Made by a program: the position numbers and the translations under genes
DNA from: an uncultured Clostridia bacterium
Lineage (GTDB): Bacteria > Bacillota > Clostridia > Lachnospirales > Lachnospiraceae
Reading direction: 5' to 3'
NCBI GenBank assembly: GCA_937896665.1
Contig: CALBNS010000030.1
Span: forward strand, 1-17,550
Length of the DNA stretch: 17,550 nt
The notes under the pieces: generated by a model
The model's database searches: none
What the model saw: only the letters and a program-made list of their open reading frames with translations
Told to the model about the DNA's origin: nothing
Shown: one piece after another, positions 1-6,683 of the stretch
How the letters are laid out: every line of letters begins with the position of its first letter
Numbering within the stretch: position 1 is the first letter of the stretch

Positions 1-4
1 CCAT
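1..4 (-). CDS. Start codon of a further gene running off the window (unidentified)
   Basis: A minus-strand ATG occupies positions 4-2, preceded by a strong GGAGG at 17-13 with an 8-base spacer. That is the same initiation pattern as the other genes here. Only the first codon is inside the window, so the product cannot be named. It would be the next gene after the HTH/zinc-finger gene, about 83 bases beyond that gene's stop codon. The gap (5-87) is AT-rich, and I see no convincing terminator in it. Confidence 0.5.
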
Positions 5-87
5 TTCCTACACCTCCACATATTTTTAGGTAGTCGTATATTCCCGTAAAGTCCAGAAAAATGCAACTACTTTTGTATATAAAATTC

Positions 88-495
88 TTAATTTTTAGCC
101 ACTGCCCTAAACCTACCTATTACGTAGCAAGCGTGGCTGCAATATTTCCTTTTCGCATTCCCATACACAGAAAAAGGCTTGCCGCAGGTAGGACAGATGT
201 ACTCATAAACCGCTTTTCGTTTCACCTGATCCAGATGAGAATTCCACCACTGATTCCTACATTTATCGGAACAGAACCGCTTTTTCTTCTTTCCTTTTTT
301 CTGTTCAATGCTCTTGCCGCAGTTCTCACAAGCCGACTCTGGTAAATTTTTCTTTAAAGCTTCATTGCTCAAACCATTTCTTCTGCAATAAGACTTCACA
401 CTGTTTGCAGACAAGTCCAGTTCCTTTGCAATCTGCTTATAACCCATTCCTGCCTTGCGGTATGCAGCTATCTGAAGTTTCTGTTCATTCATCAT
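88..495 (-). CDS. HTH protein with two Cys4 zinc-binding motifs (often annotated as sigma-70-like)
   Basis: This 135-residue protein probably binds DNA and regulates transcription. Residues 8-40 form a helix-turn-helix like sigma-70 region 4 or the resolvase HTH (AYRKAGMGYKQIAKELDLSA, then NSVKSYCRRNGL). Two zinc-ribbon-like motifs follow: C56-x2-C59 with C75-x3-C79, and C101-x2-C104 with C119-x3-C123, separated by a basic stretch. Similar proteins occur in clostridial phages and mobile elements and are often labelled RNA polymerase sigma-70, although no core-binding region 2 is present. The ATG at 495 has AGGAGG at 511-506 with a 10-base spacer; a second ATG at 492 is possible. The gene follows the DNA polymerase by 53 bases, a gap that contains one copy of the 37-bp repeat. 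The fold call is firm; its target is unknown. Confidence 0.8.
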   Translation of the reverse strand: MMNEQKLQIAAYRKAGMGYKQIAKELDLSANSVKSYCRRNGLSNEALKKNLPESACENCGKSIEQKKGKKKKRFCSDKCRNQWWNSHLDQVKRKAVYEYICPTCGKPFSVYGNAKRKYCSHACYVIGRFRAVAKN

Positions 496-509
496 AAAGA
501 AAACACCTC

Positions 510-546
510 CTACCAGGTAGCCCCGGCAAAAGGTGCAAAAGGACGT
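510..546 (-). repeat. Copy A of a degenerate 37-bp element ahead of the HTH/zinc-finger gene
   Basis: Read on the minus strand, this sequence starts ACGTCCTTTT, contains GGCTACCT and ends TAG. A second copy at 4960-4996 matches at 28 of 37 positions without gaps by hand alignment. The last bases overlap the AGGAGG ribosome-binding site of the downstream gene. I see no -35/-10 pair inside it. It could be a phage regulator site, a leader RNA or a recombination scar. Confidence 0.5.
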
Positions 547-548
547 TT

Positions 549-2489
549 TTAATCTTTTTTGTAAAAATCACAAGTATAACCATCTGCACGAAGCAGTAAC
601 CCTTCCGCCCATTCCGGTACTCTTGCCATCTGCTCACACACCGCATCAAGACTCATATGGGGCTCTGCTTCTATAATCACTTCGTCGTGAACATGAGCTA
701 CAATGCTGCAGCAGCGAAGTGTCTTCATTGCATCCATCAGAATATCGCGAGCTGTTGCCTGCACGATGTTCTCCACGAACTTCGGACCATAACTCTCCAA
801 GCGTTCCCATTTTTTTGTTGCACCAACACCCTCATAGGTAACGGATTCCCCACCAAATTTATTTTCTCCGATACGTGGTTTCACATAGGATAATACTCTG
901 CCGGAAGGTAAAGTAATAAACAGCATTCCACTTCTGCAGGAAATATGAATTCCATAAGCATATACCGATGTCTTTTCTTTAATGGCTTTCTTCACTGCAC
1001 GGTCAATCTCCCACCAAAACTTTACAATACACGGATTGGAAGTCCTCCATGCAGATACTAATTCTGGAAGTTCTTCTTCAGACAATCCCATCTCAATGGC
1101 ACCCATTGATTTTAATGCTCCAACCGAACCGCCATACCCTAACGCAAGCTCCGCAATCTTTCCCTTCTGACGAAGATGGCCATTTACACCATGCTTTTCC
1201 ACAGGAACGCCAAACATCTGACTGGCAGATGCACAATAAATATCTCCTCCCTGTGCAAATACATCTTTTCTCCAGTACTCCCCTGCAAACCATGCAATCA
1301 CCCTCGCTTCAATGGCAGAAAAGTCAGCAACGATGAATGTCTTGTTCTCCGGTGGAATAAAGGATGTTCGTATAAGCTGTGATAATGTGTCCGGGATATC
1401 ATCATACAAAAGGTCAAGAGAATCATAATCTCCACATCGAACCAGTCCTCTAGCTTCTGCCAAATCTTCCATATGATTCTGCGGTAAATTCTGCAATTGA
1501 ACAAGCCTTCCTGCGAATCGCCCCGTGCGGTTTGCACCGTAAAACTGGAACATTCCTCTGACTCTGCCATCCCCACAAACCGAGTTCTGCATTGCCTGGT
1601 ATTTACGAACCGATGACTTTGCAAGTTTCTGTCTTAAAGAAAGAACCTCTGACATCTCATCCGGCACTTTTTCAATCAGTGCTGCAACAGCCTTTTTGCC
1701 AAGTGTTTCTGTTTCGATTCCATTATCAAAAAGCCATTCCTTCATCTGTACTACGGAATTTGGATTTTCAAGACTGGTAAGTTCCTGCATCTGACTCATC
1801 AAATGCTCTCTCGACACCTTATCAATCTCTATACATTTTTCAACAAATGGAATGTCTACCAGAATTCCTCTATCGTTAATCTCCTGATCCAAATGGTATT
1901 CATCCCAAACAAACTCGGGTACAGGAAACTTCAGTAATTTTTCTTGTATCAGCATTTCCGTTTCCACATCTCTGATATTGTAGGCTTTAAACTTCTCCCA
2001 TTTTTTCATATCGTGAAATGGCAAGTTCCTAACCCTGTTTCCGTTCGATTTTGTCGGCTTACATGGTGTACAGAAATATCGTATAAGGTCTTTGCCCTCG
2101 GTAAGTTTCTGCTTTTCCAAACCAAGCACGACACCTACACCTTCCAATGATAACGGAAGTCCCATATAGGCCGACCACACCATAGAACATTTCCAGGAAT
2201 CCGGAGCAAGATATGTTCCAGCTTCGTAGCCTAGCATTCTGGAGATACAGATACGTTCAAACTGCGCATTAAATGCCCATTTCGTAACCGCCTCATCTTC
2301 CAGTGCTTCTAATATTTCTTTTGGAATTCTCTCCCCATTTGCAAGATCGACAACTTTTACATCCTGTCCATCGATGCTATATCCGAACAACAGGATCTCA
2401 AAGTCCAGTGATTCTGTATAACGATAAACACCCGCCTTTGCAAGATTTACAGATGAAAATGTTTCAATATCAATTTCTAAATTCTTCAT
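549..2489 (-). CDS. Phage family-A DNA polymerase with 3'-5' exonuclease domain
   Basis: This 646-residue replicative polymerase resembles bacterial Pol I without the 5' nuclease. The N-terminal DEDDy proofreading domain shows Exo I D7/E9 (EIDIET), Exo II N74-x3-E78 (FNAQFE, with Glu where E. coli Pol I has Asp) and Exo III Y170-x3-D174. The polymerase domain shows motif A with D389 (VADFSAIEAR), motif B around R440-K444 and Y452 (RQKGKIAELALGYGG) and motif C H601-D602-E603 (HVHDE). All catalytic motifs are present and the length is normal for phage enzymes of this type. The ATG is preceded by GGAGG. It is the last gene of the DUF2800-DUF2815-polymerase group, a common replication module in clostridial siphophages. 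A terminator-like hairpin lies only about 15 bases upstream of its start codon. Confidence 0.95.
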   Translation of the reverse strand: MKNLEIDIETFSSVNLAKAGVYRYTESLDFEILLFGYSIDGQDVKVVDLANGERIPKEILEALEDEAVTKWAFNAQFERICISRMLGYEAGTYLAPDSWKCSMVWSAYMGLPLSLEGVGVVLGLEKQKLTEGKDLIRYFCTPCKPTKSNGNRVRNLPFHDMKKWEKFKAYNIRDVETEMLIQEKLLKFPVPEFVWDEYHLDQEINDRGILVDIPFVEKCIEIDKVSREHLMSQMQELTSLENPNSVVQMKEWLFDNGIETETLGKKAVAALIEKVPDEMSEVLSLRQKLAKSSVRKYQAMQNSVCGDGRVRGMFQFYGANRTGRFAGRLVQLQNLPQNHMEDLAEARGLVRCGDYDSLDLLYDDIPDTLSQLIRTSFIPPENKTFIVADFSAIEARVIAWFAGEYWRKDVFAQGGDIYCASASQMFGVPVEKHGVNGHLRQKGKIAELALGYGGSVGALKSMGAIEMGLSEEELPELVSAWRTSNPCIVKFWWEIDRAVKKAIKEKTSVYAYGIHISCRSGMLFITLPSGRVLSYVKPRIGENKFGGESVTYEGVGATKKWERLESYGPKFVENIVQATARDILMDAMKTLRCCSIVAHVHDEVIIEAEPHMSLDAVCEQMARVPEWAEGLLLRADGYTCDFYKKD

Positions 2490-2503
2490 TGTGCTCCTCC
2501 AAT

Positions 2504-2540
2504 AAAAAATCGGGCGATACAGGAATCCCCCATACCGCCC
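2504..2540 (-). terminator. Intrinsic terminator or attenuator just upstream of the DNA polymerase gene
   Basis: On the minus strand GGGCGGTA (2540-2533) pairs with TATCGCCC (2519-2512), giving 8 pairs including one G-U, followed by a run of six T. It lies between the 51-residue membrane peptide and the polymerase start at 2489. If it terminates, it would lower polymerase expression relative to DUF2815; antitermination or read-through would be needed. Confidence 0.65.
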
Positions 2541-2547
2541 ACAACAT

Positions 2548-2703
2548 TTATTCTTTATTCTGTTCTTTCTGCTCTTTCTTCTTGCGTATTCTCTTTTTCA
2601 GATAATGAATACCATCTGATACCATGATGCTGAAAGTTCCAATCAGAAAGCCTATCGTGCATCCGAAACATACCATAAGCATAAAGTTCTGTACTTCTGT
2701 CAT
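2548..2703 (-). CDS. Small single-pass membrane peptide (51 residues), unknown function
   Basis: This short gene lies in the gap between DUF2815 and the DNA polymerase. It starts at ATG 2703, preceded by AAGGAGG with a good spacer, and ends at TAA 2548. Residues 7-29 are hydrophobic (FMLMVCFGCTIGFLIGTFSI), consistent with one transmembrane helix. The C-terminal half is strongly basic then mixed-charge (KKRIRKKKEQKEQNKE), which suggests an N-out, C-in membrane peptide. I do not recognise a family. Its start is 13 bases after the DUF2815 stop codon, so it is probably co-transcribed with the replication genes. It could anchor replication proteins, act as a small antiholin-like or exclusion peptide, or be a regulator; nothing in the sequence decides this. 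Confidence 0.75.
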   Translation of the reverse strand: MTEVQNFMLMVCFGCTIGFLIGTFSIMVSDGIHYLKKRIRKKKEQKEQNKE

Positions 2704-2716
2704 TGTCGTGTCCTCC

Positions 2717-3265
2717 TTATGCTAAGAAATCATCATCAGCTACTGTACCAAAATCATCTGCTGCAGATGTCTTACCGCCAAGAGACTCTCCATCTCTAAT
2801 CTTCTGAATGTTTCCAAGACCGCAGGCAATCCCTTTATTTCCGTTGGAGTTGAATGCGTAGAAGTTAAGAGATACTCTCGCATAGCAGCCGGAATATACT
2901 TCTCCTCTGTCCAGGATAGGTTTTACTGCACGGGCAACAATCTGTGGTGCTGTTGTACTGTTTGCATTGATGAAGTAGTGACCTTTGTACGCTTCATCAT
3001 CACGCTCAATATCGCCATCTCTTAAAGGTAACTTGATAGCTGCCTTGTTCGGTTTCTTGCCACCGAACTTTGCGATACCTTCTTCGATTGCAGCATCGAT
3101 TGCTTTATTGATTGCATTTACGGTTTCTGTATCGTTCTTCGGAATAAGTACGGATACAGAATACTTTTCTGCGCCTCCGTTAATAGAAACCGGTTCCCAG
3201 CCGTGGAAATAAGAAAGTCTTGTGTTGATACCTGTAATAACTTTTGTTCTGTTCATGTTAGCCAT
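2717..3265 (-). CDS. DUF2815 family protein, probable phage ssDNA-binding protein
   Basis: This 182-residue protein (beginning MANMNRTKVITG) matches the DUF2815 family, which sits beside DUF2800 nucleases and DNA polymerases in Firmicutes phages and is regarded as a single-stranded DNA-binding or replication accessory protein. The pattern is visible in LSYFHGWEP near the N-terminus, YSVSVLIPKND in the middle and the GEVYSGCYARVSLNFYAF segment near residues 125-142. The C-terminus is short and acidic (AADDFGTVADDDFLA), as in many SSB-like proteins that recruit partners through an acidic tail. I chose ATG 3265 because a GGAGG precedes it. An upstream in-frame codon at 3307 would overlap the DUF2800 gene and lacks such a site. 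The DUF2800 stop codon lies five bases upstream, so the two are translationally coupled. Confidence 0.85.
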   Translation of the reverse strand: MANMNRTKVITGINTRLSYFHGWEPVSINGGAEKYSVSVLIPKNDTETVNAINKAIDAAIEEGIAKFGGKKPNKAAIKLPLRDGDIERDDEAYKGHYFINANSTTAPQIVARAVKPILDRGEVYSGCYARVSLNFYAFNSNGNKGIACGLGNIQKIRDGESLGGKTSAADDFGTVADDDFLA

Positions 3266-3269
3266 AATA

Positions 3270-4406
3270 TTAATCCTCCATAATTTCATTAAATTCGTTT
3301 TCTGCATTTGTTACGTTCATAGCCGGACGCTTGTCCGTGTTTGGTACCAGTGTCGGCTTACCCAGTGGTTTATAAATGAGGTCACCGAGAATTTCCTCAA
3401 AAGCAGATTTTCCCATCAGTTTCTGCATCTCCGTCATAGGAATTAAAGACTGACGATAAATATCTGTATAACCATGTTCCTTTGCAGCTTTTGCTACCAG
3501 TTGCTCATCACGGTACTTACGATTGGAACGGCCTTCTACAACTTTAAATCCATTCCATTCTTTTCCATGGTGGATTGCGGCCTCCGTTGCATAAGCAGTG
3601 ATTTCATTTGCCCACTTGGTTAAGTCAGGCAAAACGGTAAGTACTTCTTCAATCTCTGCATCTGTAAGAAGCGGCGGCATCTTGAATTCCATTCTTGCAA
3701 GTTTCATTTTTTCTTCTGCTCTGGCTCGACATTTTACTGCTGCCTTACAGAAGGTACACCATTCTCCCGGAAGATACTCACCATCTCCATCGTAGGCCAT
3801 CTGTGCCTTTGGTTTCAGTTCTTTCTCCGCCCAGGCTTTCAGTTCCTCAATTGAAATTGTCCATGTACTGACATTTTCTCTTCTTGGCTGAAAGATGGTC
3901 ATGGAAACTTCTTTGATGTCATAAAGTGTGTCGTAGATTTCCAACGCCCCTAGTGCGTATAGCATCATTTGGGGATTATGCTCTGCTTCAACAAGAATGC
4001 CTTGTCCATATTTGAAATCAATAATATGAAGCTTATCATCGGAAATGATGATGCAGTCTCCTGTTCCAAATCCCTCCGGTACATAGCAGGAAAAATCAAG
4101 TTTCTGCTCAATGAGAATGACCGGATCTTTGCAGGACTTCTTTGCTTCTTCGTATTGCTCCATAGCAAATTCTGCATAGGCATCGGTGCATTCTTCCATC
4201 TCATCTGAGTTGTAATCGGAAACAGGACGCTTACTTCGTTTCTTTAAGAACTTCTTCAGCTTATGCTCACAAAGAGCGTGTGCCGCAGTACCTTCTCTTG
4301 CCGCTTCTGATGTGGTGTTTTCAAACTCCAATTCCAATCTTGCAGATGGTGTACAGTTCAGCCATCTGTGAGAACCGGAGGCTGATAATATTGCGTGTCT
4401 ACTCAT
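3270..4406 (-). CDS. DUF2800 protein: RecB/Cas4-like PD-(D/E)XK nuclease with probable Fe-S cluster
   Basis: This 378-residue protein carries PD-(D/E)XK nuclease signatures: REGTAAH near residues 37-43, GTGD with D117, IIDFK with D130 and K132, and the RecB-type QxxxY box (Q146-Y150). Four cysteines, C18 plus C217-x2-C220-x5-C226, are spaced as in Cas4 and AddB nucleases, where they hold a 4Fe-4S cluster that staples the domain closed. The protein would process DNA ends during phage replication or recombination, next to the DUF2815 protein. ATG 4406 is preceded by GGAGG, and the start overlaps the end of the upstream gene (ATGAGTAG arrangement), which indicates translational coupling. An in-frame start at 4424 lies inside the previous gene and is less likely. 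Family assignment is confident; the Fe-S cluster is inferred from cysteine spacing. Confidence 0.88.
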   Translation of the reverse strand: MSRHAILSASGSHRWLNCTPSARLELEFENTTSEAAREGTAAHALCEHKLKKFLKKRSKRPVSDYNSDEMEECTDAYAEFAMEQYEEAKKSCKDPVILIEQKLDFSCYVPEGFGTGDCIIISDDKLHIIDFKYGQGILVEAEHNPQMMLYALGALEIYDTLYDIKEVSMTIFQPRRENVSTWTISIEELKAWAEKELKPKAQMAYDGDGEYLPGEWCTFCKAAVKCRARAEEKMKLARMEFKMPPLLTDAEIEEVLTVLPDLTKWANEITAYATEAAIHHGKEWNGFKVVEGRSNRKYRDEQLVAKAAKEHGYTDIYRQSLIPMTEMQKLMGKSAFEEILGDLIYKPLGKPTLVPNTDKRPAMNVTNAENEFNEIMED

Positions 4407-4728
4407 TTCCAATTGCCTCCGCATCTTTTAATACTGCAGCAAAGTCTTTCGGATCAATGTCACTCAGACGGCTTGCTCCATACTTCGTCACGATCGCTCT
4501 GACTTCTGCCGTGTAACCAGCCTGACTTTTGCTTGCCAGAACTCCACGCACTTTTTCAAGAGAAATGGTTGGTTCTGTTTTCTTTTCAGGAAGTGCCTTT
4601 GGTTCCTCTGACAGACCTTCCGTCACGAGCTTGCATACCGCTTGGACACTGTCAGATAAAGAACGAAGGTCTTCTGCAACTTTCAGCAACAGTTGTGCTG
4701 CATCCACAATCAGCTTCATCTTATCCAT
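4399..4728 (-). CDS. Conserved phage protein upstream of DUF2800, unknown function
   Basis: This 109-residue protein is mainly helical and charged. The N-terminal third (residues 1-40) is a likely amphipathic helix. A Glu/Pro/Lys-rich linker follows, then a compact C-terminal domain from about residue 56 (LEKVRGVLASKSQAGYTAEV, then a conserved-looking GASRLSDIDPKDFAAVLKDA segment). Proteins with this C-terminal pattern regularly precede DUF2800 in clostridial prophages and have been given unreliable names such as ligase or rRNA biogenesis protein; I see no catalytic motif that supports these. The start has a GAGGAGGGG ribosome site. It overlaps the previous gene by 8 bases and the DUF2800 gene by 8 bases, so the three form one coupled unit. 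The role is probably accessory to replication or recombination. Confidence 0.8.
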   Translation of the reverse strand: MDKMKLIVDAAQLLLKVAEDLRSLSDSVQAVCKLVTEGLSEEPKALPEKKTEPTISLEKVRGVLASKSQAGYTAEVRAIVTKYGASRLSDIDPKDFAAVLKDAEAIGNE

Positions 4729-4918
4729 TTTCTGCCCCTCCTCTCATAGACTCACAGATCGATACTTCGTCGATGCTGTCTCCGGGAATCAGAATTGTGA
4801 CCTTCTGCTTTCTTCCGAAGAGGAAACGCAGGAATCTCTCTCTGACATTCACATTTCGACAAGTTACGACACCTCTCGTCTGTGGTGATTTTGAAACACT
4901 AATTTTCAAATGCTTCAT
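4721..4918 (-). CDS. Small conserved phage protein, first gene of the replication operon
   Basis: This 65-residue protein (beginning MKHLKISVSKSPQTRGVVTC) has a short N-terminal beta-rich stretch, a basic middle (RERFLRFLFGRKQKV) and a hydrophobic strand (TILIPGD) before an acidic end. Similar small proteins lie at the head of replication modules in gut Firmicutes prophages, but I know of no demonstrated function. I chose ATG 4918 because it has GAGG eight bases upstream. The frame is open upstream to a TTG at 5005, but that extension runs through the 37-bp repeat and right up to the lysis terminator and has no ribosome site. The gene overlaps the next one by 8 bases. Confidence 0.7.
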   Translation of the reverse strand: MKHLKISVSKSPQTRGVVTCRNVNVRERFLRFLFGRKQKVTILIPGDSIDEVSICESMRGGAENG

Positions 4919-4959
4919 GACTTCTACCTCTTTTCCGAAGGCTTCTTGCTTACTGCCTT

Positions 4960-4996
4960 CTAATAGGTAGCCATGAAGAAATGTGAAAAAGGACGT
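4960..4996 (-). repeat. Copy B of the degenerate 37-bp element at the head of the replication operon
   Basis: This is the partner of 510-546, sharing the blocks ACGTCCTTTT, CAC, TTT, GGCTACCT and TAG at the same spacing. It begins 8 bases beyond the T-run of the lysis terminator and ends about 40 bases before the first replication gene, which is where a promoter or regulator site for that operon would be expected. I find no good sigma-A -10 hexamer in it. Confidence 0.5.
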
Positions 4997-5003
4997 TTCA
5001 AAC

Positions 5004-5045
5004 AAAAAAATTCGGCATAGAAATAAAAACTACTCCTATGCCGAA
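5004..5045 (-). terminator. Strong intrinsic terminator closing the lysis module
   Basis: On the minus strand TTCGGCATAG (5045-5036) pairs perfectly over 10 bp with CTATGCCGAA (5020-5011), with a 15-base loop and then seven T (5010-5004). It lies five bases after the endolysin stop codon and separates late lysis transcription from the replication genes. Confidence 0.9.
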
Positions 5046-5050
5046 ATCAC

Positions 5051-6055
5051 TTAAATTCTTTTTGCGAAATCCAATGAGATCCAACCTGCATTTGATTTTA
5101 ATTTGCCCCACTTAGTTGCTCCTTCTCCTTCAGACTCTGCAACAATCGTAAACACACCGATGCCAGTATATTTTCCAGTCTTATCATAATTTGTTCCTGG
5201 TCCTTTACGGACGTTCAGGTTTTTAATCGTGACACGTACACGATAGTTAACCTTCTTCTCTGCAGAAGCTTCCTGTTTTGGCTCAGCTTCCTCCACGGGA
5301 TACACCGCCTTCCCATTCCAGTCAAAAACAGAATAACCCTCATTCTTGTCTGCACATGCCTTAGCATTCTTAAGTACCTTATAAGCACCCTTTTGACTTT
5401 TAGCATCTTCCCAAGACTTACGCACACGATACCATTTCACAACTTCCGTGTTATCTTGCGTATTATCTTCCTTTTCACCAGACATAGCTGCTTTTACATC
5501 TTTGCGAAATCCATCCATTGTATATCCCATGCCAAGCTGATTCCAAAGATGCTCCGGATCACCATGATTACTCGCGATACCACGCTTATGTCCCTCCGCA
5601 TGACTGATGATCACACCATCCGCTGTCGGGTTCAGGTCATATTCCTTACAGAGCATTGCAAACAATTCCACTGCTGCTTCATAAGTACGTTTTGCCACTG
5701 CTTTTGCTGTTGCCAGATCAGAACAGGTAAATGTAGAACCACCTGTATATTTGATACAAGCAGGCTCACACATCTCCACACCGATATGCGTATTATTTCC
5801 AGAGCCATTCTTTCCTGAAGCACAGTGCCATCCACGATGATTCCACGGAAGGGTCTGGTACACGGTACCATCATTTCCATCGATAAAAGCATGTACGCAA
5901 GCCTTGTCATAATCTGCTCTATTCCAGCTATTAATAAAAACGGATGCCCTCGGCTGAGGACACCCTACGCTATGGAGCATGAGCCCCTTTACTGTAATTT
6001 TCTTGCCGGCTGTGTAGCACGGATTCTTTGTCAAAATACTCTTAATCAACTTCAT
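5051..6055 (-). CDS. Endolysin: N-acetylmuramoyl-L-alanine amidase (Amidase_2) with C-terminal SH3b domain
   Basis: This 334-residue enzyme cuts the amide bond between N-acetylmuramic acid and L-alanine in peptidoglycan, releasing phage at the end of infection. Residues about 20-180 form the Amidase_2 (PGRP-like) domain, with zinc ligands expected at H28 (LMLHSVG), H152 or H156 (SHAEGH) and D166 (GDPEHLW). Residues 208-253 form a linker module (WYRVRKSWEDAKSQKGAYKV) seen in clostridial endolysins. Residues 271-334 are an SH3b wall-binding domain (LNVRKGPGTNYDK). No signal peptide is present, so export depends on the holin. ATG 6055 is favoured because GTGAGG precedes it; a GTG at 6070 is the alternative. 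The 5' end overlaps the holin gene by 14 bases, which couples the two, and a strong terminator follows. Confidence 0.93.
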   Translation of the reverse strand: MKLIKSILTKNPCYTAGKKITVKGLMLHSVGCPQPRASVFINSWNRADYDKACVHAFIDGNDGTVYQTLPWNHRGWHCASGKNGSGNNTHIGVEMCEPACIKYTGGSTFTCSDLATAKAVAKRTYEAAVELFAMLCKEYDLNPTADGVIISHAEGHKRGIASNHGDPEHLWNQLGMGYTMDGFRKDVKAAMSGEKEDNTQDNTEVVKWYRVRKSWEDAKSQKGAYKVLKNAKACADKNEGYSVFDWNGKAVYPVEEAEPKQEASAEKKVNYRVRVTIKNLNVRKGPGTNYDKTGKYTGIGVFTIVAESEGEGATKWGKLKSNAGWISLDFAKRI

Positions 6056-6470
6056 TTTTCTCGTCCTCACTTTCTGCTTTATTGTGAAGCTGTGCCAATA
6101 CCGCTTTCAGTTTTTCAGGAATTGGCAAGCCAAGATGAGCTGCATTCTCTAATAAGGACACACCTTCATTTGATAAGTAGAAGAAAATCACTGCCGTTCT
6201 TAAGACAGCACCAGTTCCGATAACTTCTACATCCAACAGATTGGCAATTCCAACCAACATCAAAATGATTACTTTCCTGCAGATACCTTTGAATCCGACA
6301 GCACTGGACAGCTTCTTATCAGAAACAGCACACATCACGCCTGTGATGTAGTCCATTACCATAAAGACAATCAGAGCGTACAGAAGTCCGTCATATCCTC
6401 CAAGAAAATAACCGAGCCATCCACCAACTACGGTGAACACAAACTGAATACTGTTCCAAAATTCTTTCAT
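6042..6470 (-). CDS. Phage holin (toxin secretion/phage lysis holin family)
   Basis: This 142-residue inner-membrane protein forms the lesions that let the endolysin reach peptidoglycan. It matches the holin family represented by clostridial TcdE-like and Cph1-type holins (Phage_holin_4_1). Four hydrophobic segments are visible near residues 9-24, 28-48, 65-83 and 88-105, with the typical VMDYITGVMCA motif in the second and a glycine-rich VGGWLGYFLGG in the first. The last 25 residues are highly charged and cytoplasmic (KAESEDEKNEVD), as usual for holins. ATG 6470 has GGAGG upstream. The gene overlaps the endolysin gene. A terminator-like hairpin about 30 bases upstream suggests that lysis transcription is separated from, or attenuated relative to, tail transcription. 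Confidence 0.92.
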   Translation of the reverse strand: MKEFWNSIQFVFTVVGGWLGYFLGGYDGLLYALIVFMVMDYITGVMCAVSDKKLSSAVGFKGICRKVIILMLVGIANLLDVEVIGTGAVLRTAVIFFYLSNEGVSLLENAAHLGLPIPEKLKAVLAQLHNKAESEDEKNEVD

Positions 6471-6500
6471 TACGTTGTTCCTCCATTTCTAAAAATTTGC

Positions 6501-6531
6501 AAAATAAAAGACAGACCGAAATCAGCCTGCC
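6501..6531 (-). terminator. Probable intrinsic terminator upstream of the holin
   Basis: The minus-strand segment GGCAGGCTGA (6531-6522) can fold on TCGGTCTGTC with several G-U pairs, followed by TTTTATTTT (6509-6501). It would stop tail-operon or antisense transcripts before the holin. The stem depends on wobble pairs, so strength is uncertain. Confidence 0.5.
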
Positions 6532-6597
6532 AAAATTTCCTGTGTACATTACACAATTTGTTTCAAAATTATTGTTCAATTTATAAGTCGATTCTCC

Positions 6598-6630
6598 TTG
6601 CTATTTACACCTTTTAGAGTGATATATAAC
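6598..6630 (+). promoter_or_regulatory. Possible promoter for the SymE-like gene
   Basis: A plus-strand TTGCTA (6598-6603) lies 17 bases before GATATA (6621-6626), within the AT-rich run GATATATAAC. The match to consensus is weak. A second candidate is TATAAG at 6582-6587. The leader that follows contains a small hairpin (GCCAT...ATGGC, 6646-6660) before AAAGGAGG at 6667-6674. The same AT-rich stretch could also serve a divergent minus-strand promoter toward the holin. Confidence 0.35.
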
Positions 6631-6683
6631 ACTACCAAAAACGAAGCCATCGCAAATGGCTCAAGCAAAGGAGGCATTTACTT

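Noticed and set aside
14..50. Third copy of the 37-bp element near the window edge
   Set aside because: Only the CTACCT block is shared; the rest does not align at the same spacing.
61..345. Plus-strand open frame opposite the HTH/zinc-finger gene
   Set aside because: It is antisense to a clear family member, lacks a ribosome site and has no recognisable domain.
4919..5005. N-terminal extension of the first replication-operon gene from a TTG at 5005
   Set aside because: It begins at the edge of the lysis terminator T-run, has no ribosome site and covers the 37-bp repeat, whereas ATG 4918 is well placed.
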